From NCBI GenBank assembly GCA_009937635.1, contig JAACFF010000013.1:1-37182 (forward strand): DNA of 37,182 nt. The letters run 5' to 3'. The notes beneath the pieces were generated by a model, which was given only the letters and a program-made list of their open reading frames with translations, searched no databases and had not been told where the DNA came from. Source of the DNA: Chloroflexota bacterium (GTDB taxonomy: Bacteria; Chloroflexota; Anaerolineae; Promineifilales; Promineifilaceae). This document shows positions 22,496 through 32,431 of the stretch, in pieces; the stretch's first letter is position 1; the number at the start of each line of letters is the position of its first letter. The position numbers and the translations under genes were made by a program.

Positions 22496-25400
22496 ATGTC
22501 CAGAAAGAACACCTTTTTCCTCATGTTTGCTACGCTGGCGGTCTTGATGGCCGCCATTTTGTACGTCATGCTCTTGATCGTGAGGAACGAAAGCGCGATC
22601 GCTGCCGCTGAGAATCGCCGCTTGGAATCTTACAAATTGGCCGATGAATTACGCCAGACCTCCGATGATTTGACGCGCATGGCCCGAACCTATGTCGTCT
22701 CCGGGGATACGCGTTACATCGCTTACTTCAAGCGTATCGTCGACATCCGTGACGGCGAAGCTCCGCGCCCCGTTGATTACAACAGTATCTATTGGGATTT
22801 CGTCATCGCTACCGGTCAGAAACCCCGTCCAGATGGGCAGCCGGCTGCCTTGGAAGCGCTCATGCGCGAGATGAACTTCACGGCCGATGAGTTTGCCTTG
22901 TTGGGGCAAGCTCAGAATCGTTCCGATGCCCTTATCGAGCTGGAAGAGCGGGCCATGAACGCTGTCAAGGGACGTTACCCCGACGAAAACGGCGACTTCG
23001 TGATTGTAGATAAACCAGATTTCCTACTGGCGCGCGAGCTTGTGCATGGTGATGCCTATCACAACAACAAAGCCGAGATCATGGAACCCATCAACGAGTT
23101 TTTTGACAAGGTTGATGCCCGTACAACGGCCGAAGTAGCCGCTCTCCGGGCCCAAGGAAATCGACTGACCGTGCTGGCCGTGGGATTAATGCTCTCGGCG
23201 CTACTTATCATGATCATTTCCTATCTGGTGATTCAACATCGCATCATTGGCCCGGCCGAGGAGCAGCTTACAGAGGGGCAAGAACAGGCCGCACAAGGGC
23301 GGGTTGACGATGATGGGGCCGCGTCATTTTGGAATGCCTGGCCTCTTCTGGCCATTGCCCTTGTGGCCATCATCGGTATCGCCGCCTTCACCTGGTGGAA
23401 CCAATCCATACTCACACAGCGCACTCGCCAGGAATTGAGTAACTCGCTGACGACGGTGATGAATACCACCAACAAGGCAGCCGTAGATTGGATGGGCGAC
23501 CGGGAAGATGAAGCGCGGATTTGGGCCAACCTGCCTACTGTTCGTCAAGTCTGCCAAGATTTGCGGGCGGCCGGGCCGAATCAGGAAATGCGGTTGAGTA
23601 TTCTTTCCGAATCCGGCCTGAGCGAGGAACTGGACCCGCTGCTCAGCGACCGTCGCTATGAAGGATTCTTGCTCACTTCAGCGGAGGGCACGATCTTGGC
23701 CAGCCTCCAGGCGGGTGAGGTTGGGTCTGAAATTGGCGATCAAGTCCCGGAGCGTTTCTTTAGTCGGGCCATGACCGGACCTCGTTATTCCGGTGTTAGC
23801 TTACCCAGGCGTTTGCTCGGTGCTGAGGCCACAATGTTCGCCATGGCAGCAGTCCGTGATCTCCAAGGCAACCCCTTGTGCGGCTTGGCTCTGCGCATTG
23901 ATCCGGAAAGAGAATTCACTGAAATCTTGCAACGCGGTCGCATGGGCCAGTCGGGTGAGAGTTATGCCTTCAACGGCGCCGGGCAGTTGATCAGCGAGAG
24001 CCGCTTTGACGACGACTTGCGCCAGATTGGCCTGATACCGGAAGGGCAGCGTGGTATCCTCAACGTGGATATTCGCGATCCGGGGGGGAATCTTGTTGAG
24101 GGATACGAGCCGGACGTGCCCCGCGAGGAACAGCCACTGACGTTAATGGCTGGTGAAGCGACGGCCGGAAGACCAGGTCAAGATCTTGAAGGTTACAATG
24201 ATTATCGCGGCGTGCCGGTCATTGGCGCCTGGACCTGGGACGAGACCTATGGATTTGGCGTCACTACCGAGATCGACGTCGCTGAGGCTTACGCATCTTT
24301 GCGCGCGACACGCGAACAGGGCCTGGCCACTTCTGGTTTGACTATTTTCCTGATCGTAGGCCTCACTGGATTATTCATTTACAGCCGTTCAAAGATGGCG
24401 GTTGCGCAAGCAGCATTACAGTCTGAACTCGTCGAAAGAAAGCAAATAGAGGCGCAGTTGCAAAGAAGCTTCTTAGAAGCAAAGCTTCTCTATCGTTCGG
24501 CTGAACTCGCGGCGGAGGCCAATTCGGTCAACGTGGCATTGCAGAATGTGCTCAATGAGATATGTGAGCTTACCGGTTGGCCGGTTGGCCATGTCTATAC
24601 TGCGGGTGATGATGATCAGGTTGACATTTTATTCCCCACAGAAATCTGGTACCTCTCCGATCCCGAGGTTTTCTCAGAATTTCGAAGGGTTACCGAACAA
24701 ACGACTTTTGCCTTTGGAATTGGCCTCCCAGGACGCGTCCTGGAGTCTGGAAAGGTGGCCTGGATAGAAAACGTGCAGGAGGATCTTAACTTTCCCCGCC
24801 GCAACCTGACCGAAAACCTGGTGGTGAAAGGAGCGTTTGCTGTTCCTGTGATAGTCTCCGGTGCCGTCGTGGCTGTTCTTGAATTCTTCTCTGACCAGGT
24901 TGTGCAGCCGGACGAAAATCTAATTAGAGTGATGAACCACGTCGCAGAGCAACTGAGTCTCGTCTTCGAACGGCGCCAGACGGCGGAAACGCTGCTAGAA
25001 GCAGCCGAAGCAGCCGAAGCGGCAAACCGGGCCAAGAGCGCCTTCCTGGCCAATATGAGCCATGAGCTGCGAACACCTATGAACGCCATCATTGGCTACA
25101 GTGAGATGCTGGCCGAGGATGCCGAGGATGAAGGCTACGACGAATTGATCCCGGACCTAGAGAAGATCAACAGCGCCGGTCGCCACCTGTTGGGCCTCAT
25201 CAATGACGTCCTGGACCTGTCCAAAATCGAAGCAGGGCGCATGGACCTCTACCTGGAACGCTTTGATTTGAGACAAGTTTTGGATGAGGTGATGGCTACC
25301 GCCTCACCGCTCGTGGCCACGAAAAACAACCAGTTTGTGGCCGACTTCGCCGCTGATTTGGGCGATATGCGCGCCGATTTGACCAAGGTACGACAAACAT

Positions 25401-26527
25401 TGCTAAATCTCTTGTCAAATGCGGCTAAGTTTAGTGAAGATGGGATTGTCACCCTTTCAGCCCGGCGAGAGGCGCGCGATGATGAGGATTGGATCGTGTT
25501 AACTGTTTCCGATACAGGAATCGGTATCTCAGAAGATAAGCTTGACAGCGTATTTGAAGAATTCACCCAGGCAGATGATTCAACCACGCGTGAATATGGG
25601 GGTACGGGGCTTGGTTTGCCTATTAGCAGGCGTTTTTGCCTTATGATGGGAGGTGATCTTTCGGTGACTAGCGAACCTGGTAAAGGTTCCACCTTCACCG
25701 CTGAACTGCCGGCTGAGGTGTCAGTTTCCTCCTCGGCCGGCACGGAACTCCCGGCTGATGACCAAGGTACATTGGAGAAATTGGCCGGTGAGCGATCCAT
25801 ATTGGTCATTGACGACGATCCTAATGCGAGGGAATTGTTGCTGCGCTCGCTTGAGCTTGACGGCCACTTTGTCGTAACAGCCGGCAGTGGAGCGGAAGGG
25901 CTGGAATTAGCCCGGCGCTTGCAGCCGATGCTCATCACCCTGGACATCATGATGCCCGGCTTGGATGGCTGGGCCGTGTTACGAACCCTCAAAGCCGATC
26001 CCGAGCTGCATCATATCCCCGTGATCATGGTCTCCATCATCGGCGACAGGGATTTGGGATATTCACTGGGCGCGGTTGAATCTCTGACAAAACCGGTGGA
26101 CCGCAAGAAACTGCTGGAAGTTGTGCAAAAGTTTACGGACAAAGGGGGCGGGCACGTCCTGATTGTCGAGGACGACGACGATGTCCGCACTCTACTAAGG
26201 CGCACCCTCGAAGAAGTACAATGGGCCGTGTTCGAGGCGGAAAATGGCGCTGTAGCCCTGCAATGCGTGCACGAGCAGAAGCCAGACCTGATCCTGCTTG
26301 ACCTGATGATGCCCGTTATGGACGGATTTGAATTTGTGCAGAAGTTGCGCGAAGAAGAAGAGAATCGTTCGATTCCCATTATCGTCGTCACGGCAAAAGA
26401 TCTGACCGAAGAAGACCGCCGGCAGCTCGCTGGAGGAGTTGAACATATCATCGCTAAGGGCGCCTTCACCCAGGGCGACATGTTACAACAAGTTCGTGAT
26501 CTGGTATCAAGGTATGGGGTGGATTAA
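22496..26527 (+). CDS. Hybrid sensor histidine kinase with GAF, transmitter and two receivers
   Basis: This protein of about 1343 residues appears to have two stacked sensor modules. The first is an extracytoplasmic helical domain between membrane segments at ~7-30 and ~223-246. The second is a Cache-like domain (~305-610) between segments at ~280-300 and ~613-632. Then come a coiled region, a GAF domain (~661-831), HisKA with M-S-H-E-L-R-T-P-M-N (His856), HATPase_c (~961-1071, D-T-G-I-G-I and G-G-T-G-L-G-L), receiver 1 (Asp1150) and receiver 2 (Asp1269). All catalytic residues are present. The ATG at 22496 is preferred over the GTG at 22484; neither has a strong Shine-Dalgarno. The ProX-like gene starts one base after the stop codon, so the two are cotranslated, which suggests the binding protein feeds this kinase's sensor. 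Confidence 0.9.
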   Translation: MSRKNTFFLMFATLAVLMAAILYVMLLIVRNESAIAAAENRRLESYKLADELRQTSDDLTRMARTYVVSGDTRYIAYFKRIVDIRDGEAPRPVDYNSIYWDFVIATGQKPRPDGQPAALEALMREMNFTADEFALLGQAQNRSDALIELEERAMNAVKGRYPDENGDFVIVDKPDFLLARELVHGDAYHNNKAEIMEPINEFFDKVDARTTAEVAALRAQGNRLTVLAVGLMLSALLIMIISYLVIQHRIIGPAEEQLTEGQEQAAQGRVDDDGAASFWNAWPLLAIALVAIIGIAAFTWWNQSILTQRTRQELSNSLTTVMNTTNKAAVDWMGDREDEARIWANLPTVRQVCQDLRAAGPNQEMRLSILSESGLSEELDPLLSDRRYEGFLLTSAEGTILASLQAGEVGSEIGDQVPERFFSRAMTGPRYSGVSLPRRLLGAEATMFAMAAVRDLQGNPLCGLALRIDPEREFTEILQRGRMGQSGESYAFNGAGQLISESRFDDDLRQIGLIPEGQRGILNVDIRDPGGNLVEGYEPDVPREEQPLTLMAGEATAGRPGQDLEGYNDYRGVPVIGAWTWDETYGFGVTTEIDVAEAYASLRATREQGLATSGLTIFLIVGLTGLFIYSRSKMAVAQAALQSELVERKQIEAQLQRSFLEAKLLYRSAELAAEANSVNVALQNVLNEICELTGWPVGHVYTAGDDDQVDILFPTEIWYLSDPEVFSEFRRVTEQTTFAFGIGLPGRVLESGKVAWIENVQEDLNFPRRNLTENLVVKGAFAVPVIVSGAVVAVLEFFSDQVVQPDENLIRVMNHVAEQLSLVFERRQTAETLLEAAEAAEAANRAKSAFLANMSHELRTPMNAIIGYSEMLAEDAEDEGYDELIPDLEKINSAGRHLLGLINDVLDLSKIEAGRMDLYLERFDLRQVLDEVMATASPLVATKNNQFVADFAADLGDMRADLTKVRQTLLNLLSNAAKFSEDGIVTLSARREARDDEDWIVLTVSDTGIGISEDKLDSVFEEFTQADDSTTREYGGTGLGLPISRRFCLMMGGDLSVTSEPGKGSTFTAELPAEVSVSSSAGTELPADDQGTLEKLAGERSILVIDDDPNARELLLRSLELDGHFVVTAGSGAEGLELARRLQPMLITLDIMMPGLDGWAVLRTLKADPELHHIPVIMVSIIGDRDLGYSLGAVESLTKPVDRKKLLEVVQKFTDKGGGHVLIVEDDDDVRTLLRRTLEEVQWAVFEAENGAVALQCVHEQKPDLILLDLMMPVMDGFEFVQKLREEEENRSIPIIVVTAKDLTEEDRRQLAGGVEHIIAKGAFTQGDMLQQVRDLVSRYGVD

Positions 26528-26528
26528 T

Positions 26529-27563
26529 ATGACAAGAAACCCCCTTGGTAGATCTATTGTTTTTATAATGGCATTCATGGTGTTTGCCGTCGCCTGCAAC
26601 AATTTGCCAGGACGCGTTGGTAGCTTGCCCGGCCAGGGCACAACGGTTCGTATGGGACAAGCAACGTGGGACACCGGTCTATTTCAAGCACAGATTTTTA
26701 AGGCATTGCTGGAGGAACTTGGCTATGAGGTGAAAGCGCCGGAGACGGTTGATACAATAGCCTTTTATTTCTTTAGCGCCCAACGAGATCTCGATTTCTG
26801 GGCCAATGGTTGGTTTCCATTGCATGACCGCTATCTTGAATTCGAGGATGTCGCCGGGAAAATCCAACCGGTTGGTTTTCAAGTGGCAAAAGGTGCCTTA
26901 CAAGGGTATATGGTTGACAAGGCAACGGCCGACAAATTGGGCATTACCAACCTGGCTGACCTGCAAGATCCGGAATTCGCCGCCGTTTTTGATGATGATG
27001 GCGATGGCAAAGCTGATTTGATCGGTTGCAATGTGGGTTGGGGCTGTGAACAGGTCATCGATACTCAGCTAGATGCCCTCGAATTACGTGACACGGTCAC
27101 GCATGTGCAGGGTGATTATTCGCAATTGATGCAGGACACCTTAGCCCGCTACCAACAAGGCCAGCCGGTACTCTTCTATACCTGGACGCCGAACTGGACT
27201 GTTTCCGCCATGGCTCCCGGCGAAGACGTCATGTGGTTGGGCGTACCATCCTCTTCTCCAGCTGATCGCGATACGGAAGTTGCCAGCATCCCTGGCTGCC
27301 TGGAAGATCCCTGCAATATGGGATTTGAGCCCAGCGACATTCGCGTTGTCGCCAACTCCCAGTTCCTGGCTGAGAACCCGTCTGCCGCCACTCTGTTTGA
27401 ATTGGTGAAGATTCCTCTGGCAGACATAGCAAATCAAAACATACGCATGTCTGCCGGCGAGAACAGCGAAGAAGATATCCGCTTGCACGCGGAAGCGTGG
27501 ATAGACGCCAACCGTGAACAGGTTGATTTGTGGCTGGAAGCCGCCCGGCTGGCAACGCAGTAG
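26529..27563 (+). CDS. Glycine-betaine/proline (ProX/OpuAC-type) substrate-binding protein
   Basis: This 344-residue secreted binding protein has a signal sequence ending A-V-A-C (Cys23, a weak lipobox). The mature part matches the ProX/OpuAC fold: V-R-M-G-Q-A-T-W-D-T-G, L-L-E-E-L-G-Y-E-V, D-F-W-A-N-G-W-F-P-L-H-D and V-L-F-Y-T-W-T-P-N-W. Trp residues in these places form the aromatic cage for quaternary amines. A D-D-D-G-D-G-K-A-D loop resembles a calcium-binding loop. No permease or ATPase gene is nearby; instead the gene sits between two hybrid kinases, one base after the first and 33 bases before the second. It probably serves as a ligand-presenting sensor component, though a transporter elsewhere could also use it. 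ATG 26529 is chosen because longer starts lie inside the kinase gene and would lose the signal. Confidence 0.85.
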   Translation: MTRNPLGRSIVFIMAFMVFAVACNNLPGRVGSLPGQGTTVRMGQATWDTGLFQAQIFKALLEELGYEVKAPETVDTIAFYFFSAQRDLDFWANGWFPLHDRYLEFEDVAGKIQPVGFQVAKGALQGYMVDKATADKLGITNLADLQDPEFAAVFDDDGDGKADLIGCNVGWGCEQVIDTQLDALELRDTVTHVQGDYSQLMQDTLARYQQGQPVLFYTWTPNWTVSAMAPGEDVMWLGVPSSSPADRDTEVASIPGCLEDPCNMGFEPSDIRVVANSQFLAENPSAATLFELVKIPLADIANQNIRMSAGENSEEDIRLHAEAWIDANREQVDLWLEAARLATQ

Positions 27564-27596
27564 TCGATTGAGCGCTTAGAACCTTGAGCTGTTATC

Positions 27597-30500
27597 ATGT
27601 TTAAACATCTCAAAATAAGAACCAAAATTCTCCTGGCTTTCGCGATCGTCGCCATCATTGCTGTGGGCACGATTGCCTTAGTTGCTTTTGGTATCGGCCG
27701 TTCAACGCTGGAGCAAGAATCCTTCAACAAGTTAACGGCCGTGCGCGAGATGAAGGCCAGCCAGATTGAAGATTATTTCCAGCTGATAGAAGATCAAGTT
27801 CTCACCCTTTCCGCGGATCGCATGATCATTGACGCCATGAGGGAGCTGGACGGCGCCTATCATGATATCCCCGCTGAACTCGCCTTCGATGATGCGGACA
27901 TGGAACAGCTAAACATTGATCTTGAAAACTACTATCAAGAGGAGTTCTTCCGCAGATTAATTCCTAACCTGCTCAGAGAGCCCCTGTTATCCGACTACTA
28001 TCCGCAAAATATTGAAGCCAGAATCCTGCAAAATCAATACATCATTGATAATCCCCATGATACTGGCTCCAAACATCTTCTAAATAGCGCAGATGACGGC
28101 AGCACGTACAGCGCGGCCCATGAAATCTACCATCCCATCATCCGCGATTACCTGGAGCGGTTTGGTTATTATGACATCTTTCTGGTAGCCAATGACGGTA
28201 ACATCGTCTACTCCGTATTCAAGGAGGTTGACTACGGGACCTCTCTCCTCGATGGTCCCTATCGGGACAGTAACTTTGCCGAGGTCTTCAGATCCGCTTT
28301 GGAAGCAGACGACGGGGAGTTCGTTTCCTTGGTCGACTTCGAGCCCTACGATCCCTCCTACAACGCACCGGCGGCCTTCACTGCTTCTCCAATTTATGAT
28401 GGGGACGAGAGAGCTGGTGTGCTGATTTTCCAAATGCCCATCGATAGGATTAACGATGTCATGACCAACAAACAGGATTGGTCCGGGGTCGGCCTGGGAG
28501 AATCTGGAGAAACCTACTTAGTGGGTGATGATAATCTGATTCGCAATCAGTCAAGGTTCCTAATCGAGGACAGTGAGAATTATTTCAATACACTAGAAGA
28601 GATCGGCGTCCCGCTGACGACTCGGGCCAGAATTCGCAATCTCGACAGTACAATTGGTTTGCAAGAAGTGGATACTGCGGGCACGGAGGCGGCCCTAAAC
28701 GGGGAAACGGGCACCGCCATCTTCCCCGATTATCGGGGTGTACCTGTATTATCTTCCTATGCCCCGCTGGACATAAAGGATTTGGATTGGGCGATCATGA
28801 GCGAGATCGACGAAGCCGAAGCCTTCTCCTCCATCCGTTCCCTTGGTCGACGTCTTGCTATTGGCTCCCTTGGCATCATCGCCTTCATCATCATCGCCGC
28901 AATCATCTTTTCAAGAACAATTACCAGGCCGATAGAGCACCTTCAATCACAGGCCGGTGAAATCTCAGCCGGAAATCTAGATACCAAGATCAGTGTCAAC
29001 ACCAAAGACGAAATCAATGATCTGGCCCAGGCGCTGGAGTCGATGCGCCTCTCTAATAAGGACCTCATCGACGATCTGGCAGATATCAACCAGAATCTGG
29101 AAAACCTGGTGGGCGAACGAACGGCCGAACTAGAGGCCTCGGAACGTCAAACCAGTTCCATAATCGAACTGTCCAGCGACGCCATCATTGTGATCGATGA
29201 TGATGGACAAGTGCTGGTTTGGAATGACAAAGCCGAACAGCTTTTCGGATATGCCAGGGAAGATATGATTGGCAATCCGATGGATCTGATCATACCCGGC
29301 GCTCACAGAGCCAGGCACGACAAGGCATTTGCACGGGCTACCGGCGCGCATCGTCTCAATAAACCTGGGGAAATCCATGAAATAACTGGCCAACGCAAGG
29401 ATGGGCAGGAATTTCCAGTTGAGTTATCCCTTTCTCATTGGCAACTTGCAGGCAAGGATTTCTTTTCTGCCAATATTCGCGATATCACTGAGCGCAAGAA
29501 TGCAGAACAGGCTATCCGGTATCGAGAAGAACGCATTCGCTCCATTGTCGAGATTGCACCGGATGCGATCATCAGCATCAATGGTGAGCAGAACATAGTC
29601 ATGTTCAACTCCCAGGCCGAGAGGGTTTTTGGCTACACAGCCGCTGAAGTATTGGGGCAGCCTCTAGCCATGCTGATGCCGGAAAAATCCCATGCTGTTC
29701 ACCCGCATGAAGTCAATAAATTCCTGAATGAATCAGCCAATACCCGCATAATGGACAGCCGGCGTGAGATTGCAGGGCGCCGCAAAGATGGCACGATCTT
29801 TCCTGCCGAAGCCGGCATTTCCAAACTTGAAATCGATGGGCAAGTTATTTTTACCACTTTTTTCCGCGATATCACGGAACGTAGAGAGGCGGAAAGGAAG
29901 CTGACGGAAAGCGAAGCCAAACACCGGACCATTTTCCAAAACTCACCTCTCGGCTTGATCTTGTTCAACGATGAGGGATTCATCGTCGACTGCAATGAGC
30001 ATTTCGTTGAGTTGATGGGCTCCAAAAGAGAACAATTGATCGGCTTTCACACTTTGCAAGAAGCGACCGACCCGGCGGTACGAGAAGGGTTAGGGAAAGC
30101 GATAAACGGTGAGCAATATGCTTTCGAAGGCGCCTATACTTCGGCGACCGGCGGCAAGACCCGTTATCTCAGAATCATCTATAATCCTGTCAACCCTGAT
30201 CACATCCCGACGGAAGTCATTGCTACCCTTGAAGATATCTCTGAGCGTATAGAGTTGGAACAAGAGATGCGTGCAAGCGAGTCCCGTTTCCGCAGTCTCT
30301 TTGAGGATTCCCCTATATCCTTGTGGGAGGAAGATTTCTCGGCGATCAAGCAGCTCATTGACGAATTGCGTGCCGCAGGGATCGATGATTTTGCAAGTTA
30401 CTTTGACCAGCATCCGGAGGTCGTGAGCCAGGCTTCCTCGCTCATATTGGTTGAGAATGTCAATCAAGCGACCCTAGATCTTTATGGCGCGACAAGCAAG

Positions 30501-32294
30501 CAAGAACTCCTGGGCAAACTTGATACCATCTTCACCGATCAATCAACTGATGCATTCAAACATGAACTGATAGCGCTTTCCAATGGCCAGACTTACTACC
30601 AGGGGGAGATCGTCAATCGTAACTTGAATGGCGCGCTGATCGATTGCATCGTCGTCTTCTCAGTTGCGCCAGGATATGAAGACAGTTGGCAAAAGGTATT
30701 CGTTTCCATCACCGACATCACCGATCGCAAGGAGATGGAGAGTAAACTTCAACTGGCTATGCACGATGCTGAGGCGGCTAACCGCGCCAAGAGCACGTTC
30801 CTCGCCAATATGAGCCACGAGCTGCGTACGCCCATGAACGCCATCATTGGCTACAGTGAGATGTTGGCTGAGGACGCGGAAGATGAAGGGTACGACGAAT
30901 TTGTGCCCGATTTGGAAAAGATCAATACCGCAGGCCGGCATTTACTTTCACTGATTAACAGTGTCCTGGACCTATCCAAGATTGAAGCAGGGCGCATGGA
31001 CCTTTACCTGGAACGTTTTGACCTGAGGCAGATGCTTGATGAAACCGTAACCACGGTGACACCGGTTGTGACCAAAAATCACAACGATTTTGTGATTGAC
31101 TTCGCCGAGGATCTGGGAAATGTCCGTGCTGACATGACGAAACTGCGCCAGGCGCTGGTAAACTTGCTGTCCAATGCTTCCAAATTTACCGAGAATGGCG
31201 CTGTCACGTTAACTGCCAGGCGAAAAATGTATCAGGATGGGGAGTGGATCAGTCTCGCCGTTGCCGATACGGGTATCGGCATACCGGAAGACAAGCTGGA
31301 ACATATCTTTGAGGAATTCTCGCAGGCTGACGAATCGACGACTCGTAACTTCGGTGGTACAGGTTTGGGCCTGGCCATCAGCCGCCGTTTCTGTCGCATG
31401 ATGGGCGGCGATATTCTCTTGAGCAGCGAAGTGGGAAAAGGTTCGACCTTCACCATTGAGATACCGGCTGAAGTCAAGGCGGAAATGGTCACGCAAGATC
31501 CGTCTGCCCTTGCCGCGCAGGCGACACCTATCCCCCATATCCCGCTTGGTGAGCACCCCATCCTGATCATCGACGATGATCCGCAAGCTCGCGAGTTAAT
31601 ACAGCGCACATTGCAGGCTGATGGTTACAGCGTGGCGTTGGCTGCCAGTGGAGAAGAAGGTCTGGAACTGGCGCGCCAATTACAGCCATCCCTGGTCACG
31701 CTTGATATTATGATGCCGGGTATGGATGGTTGGACAACATTGCGTCAATTTAAGGCTGATCCCGCGCTTGAACATATCCCGGTGGTCATGATATCTATCG
31801 TCGGCGACAAAGAAATGGGCTACACGCTCGGCGCTTTGCAATCGCTGACAAAGCCGGTAGACCGGGAGCAGCTTTTGCAACTGGTTCAGCAGTATGCCGG
31901 GTCACAAGGTGGTGGTCGGGCCCTTGTCGTAGAGGATCACGAGCCGGTTCGCTCTCTCATGCGCAGAGCCCTTGAAGAAGCGGGCTGGAATGTGGCCGAA
32001 GCGGAAAATGGTGCCCTTGCTTTACAGCGAGTCCACGAACATAAGCCCGATCTGATCTTGCTGGACTTGATGATGCCCGTGATGGATGGTTTTGAATTCG
32101 TCTTGCAACTGCGCAAGCAAGAGCAGTACTGGGATATTCCCATCGTCGTGGTTACATCCAAAGACTTGACCGATGAAGATCGCGAGCGCCTGGTTGGCGG
32201 CGTCGAAATGATCATTGACAAGGGCGCCTATACACAAGATGAACTTCTCGATCAGCTTCGTAGCTACGTTGCGCAACATGACAGTGCGGCTTAG
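27597..32294 (+). CDS. Hybrid sensor histidine kinase with Cache, HAMP, four PAS domains and two receivers
   Basis: This 1565-residue kinase has a membrane segment (~10-32), an extracytoplasmic Cache-type sensor (~34-405), a second segment (~417-438), HAMP (~440-495), PAS domains starting near 519, 646, 774 and 896, HisKA (M-S-H-E-L-R-T-P-M-N, His1074), HATPase_c (~1181-1294), receiver 1 (Asp1370) and receiver 2 (Asp1490). The transmitter and receivers are very close to those of the kinase at 22496, including a long shared stretch around I-I-G-Y-S-E-M-L-A-E-D-A-E-D, while the sensors differ. This indicates duplication of the output cassette with a new input. With the ProX-like protein between them, both kinases may read related external cues and share downstream partners such as the stand-alone receiver at 19882. 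Confidence 0.9.
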   Translation: MFKHLKIRTKILLAFAIVAIIAVGTIALVAFGIGRSTLEQESFNKLTAVREMKASQIEDYFQLIEDQVLTLSADRMIIDAMRELDGAYHDIPAELAFDDADMEQLNIDLENYYQEEFFRRLIPNLLREPLLSDYYPQNIEARILQNQYIIDNPHDTGSKHLLNSADDGSTYSAAHEIYHPIIRDYLERFGYYDIFLVANDGNIVYSVFKEVDYGTSLLDGPYRDSNFAEVFRSALEADDGEFVSLVDFEPYDPSYNAPAAFTASPIYDGDERAGVLIFQMPIDRINDVMTNKQDWSGVGLGESGETYLVGDDNLIRNQSRFLIEDSENYFNTLEEIGVPLTTRARIRNLDSTIGLQEVDTAGTEAALNGETGTAIFPDYRGVPVLSSYAPLDIKDLDWAIMSEIDEAEAFSSIRSLGRRLAIGSLGIIAFIIIAAIIFSRTITRPIEHLQSQAGEISAGNLDTKISVNTKDEINDLAQALESMRLSNKDLIDDLADINQNLENLVGERTAELEASERQTSSIIELSSDAIIVIDDDGQVLVWNDKAEQLFGYAREDMIGNPMDLIIPGAHRARHDKAFARATGAHRLNKPGEIHEITGQRKDGQEFPVELSLSHWQLAGKDFFSANIRDITERKNAEQAIRYREERIRSIVEIAPDAIISINGEQNIVMFNSQAERVFGYTAAEVLGQPLAMLMPEKSHAVHPHEVNKFLNESANTRIMDSRREIAGRRKDGTIFPAEAGISKLEIDGQVIFTTFFRDITERREAERKLTESEAKHRTIFQNSPLGLILFNDEGFIVDCNEHFVELMGSKREQLIGFHTLQEATDPAVREGLGKAINGEQYAFEGAYTSATGGKTRYLRIIYNPVNPDHIPTEVIATLEDISERIELEQEMRASESRFRSLFEDSPISLWEEDFSAIKQLIDELRAAGIDDFASYFDQHPEVVSQASSLILVENVNQATLDLYGATSKQELLGKLDTIFTDQSTDAFKHELIALSNGQTYYQGEIVNRNLNGALIDCIVVFSVAPGYEDSWQKVFVSITDITDRKEMESKLQLAMHDAEAANRAKSTFLANMSHELRTPMNAIIGYSEMLAEDAEDEGYDEFVPDLEKINTAGRHLLSLINSVLDLSKIEAGRMDLYLERFDLRQMLDETVTTVTPVVTKNHNDFVIDFAEDLGNVRADMTKLRQALVNLLSNASKFTENGAVTLTARRKMYQDGEWISLAVADTGIGIPEDKLEHIFEEFSQADESTTRNFGGTGLGLAISRRFCRMMGGDILLSSEVGKGSTFTIEIPAEVKAEMVTQDPSALAAQATPIPHIPLGEHPILIIDDDPQARELIQRTLQADGYSVALAASGEEGLELARQLQPSLVTLDIMMPGMDGWTTLRQFKADPALEHIPVVMISIVGDKEMGYTLGALQSLTKPVDREQLLQLVQQYAGSQGGGRALVVEDHEPVRSLMRRALEEAGWNVAEAENGALALQRVHEHKPDLILLDLMMPVMDGFEFVLQLRKQEQYWDIPIVVVTSKDLTDEDRERLVGGVEMIIDKGAYTQDELLDQLRSYVAQHDSAA

Positions 32295-32386
32295 TTTTGA
32301 AGTGGTGTAGTAGAATTAATTTGCAAAGTCAGCAGTAATTGCTGCCAGATAATTGACAACTTTTTAGAAGCTAAAGGGAGATTTAA

Positions 32387-32428
32387 ATGTCACAGTCGAC
32401 AAAATCGATCAATCCTGCTGGAGCGTGA
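32387..32428 (+). CDS. Small ORF (13 codons) before the nitrilase-family gene
   Basis: The ORF starts at an ATG 6 bases after a good Shine-Dalgarno (AAAGGGAG, 32373-32380) and encodes M-S-Q-S-T-K-S-I-N-P-A-G-A. It stops three bases before the ATG of the nitrilase-family gene, whose own ribosome binding site (GGAG near 32420) is weaker and lies inside this small ORF. It may be a leader that couples translation. It could also be a decayed start of a longer gene. Confidence 0.35.
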   Translation: MSQSTKSINPAGA

Positions 32429-32431
32429 ACG

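Noticed and set aside
25249-25992. Long minus-strand frame inside the first hybrid kinase
   Set aside because: Composition is Ser/Arg-rich shadow translation of the HATPase and receiver region, with no recognisable domain.
26439-26528. Longer start for the ProX-like protein inside the kinase gene
   Set aside because: It would place 30 unrelated residues before the signal sequence; the ATG at 26529 gives a normal secreted binding protein.
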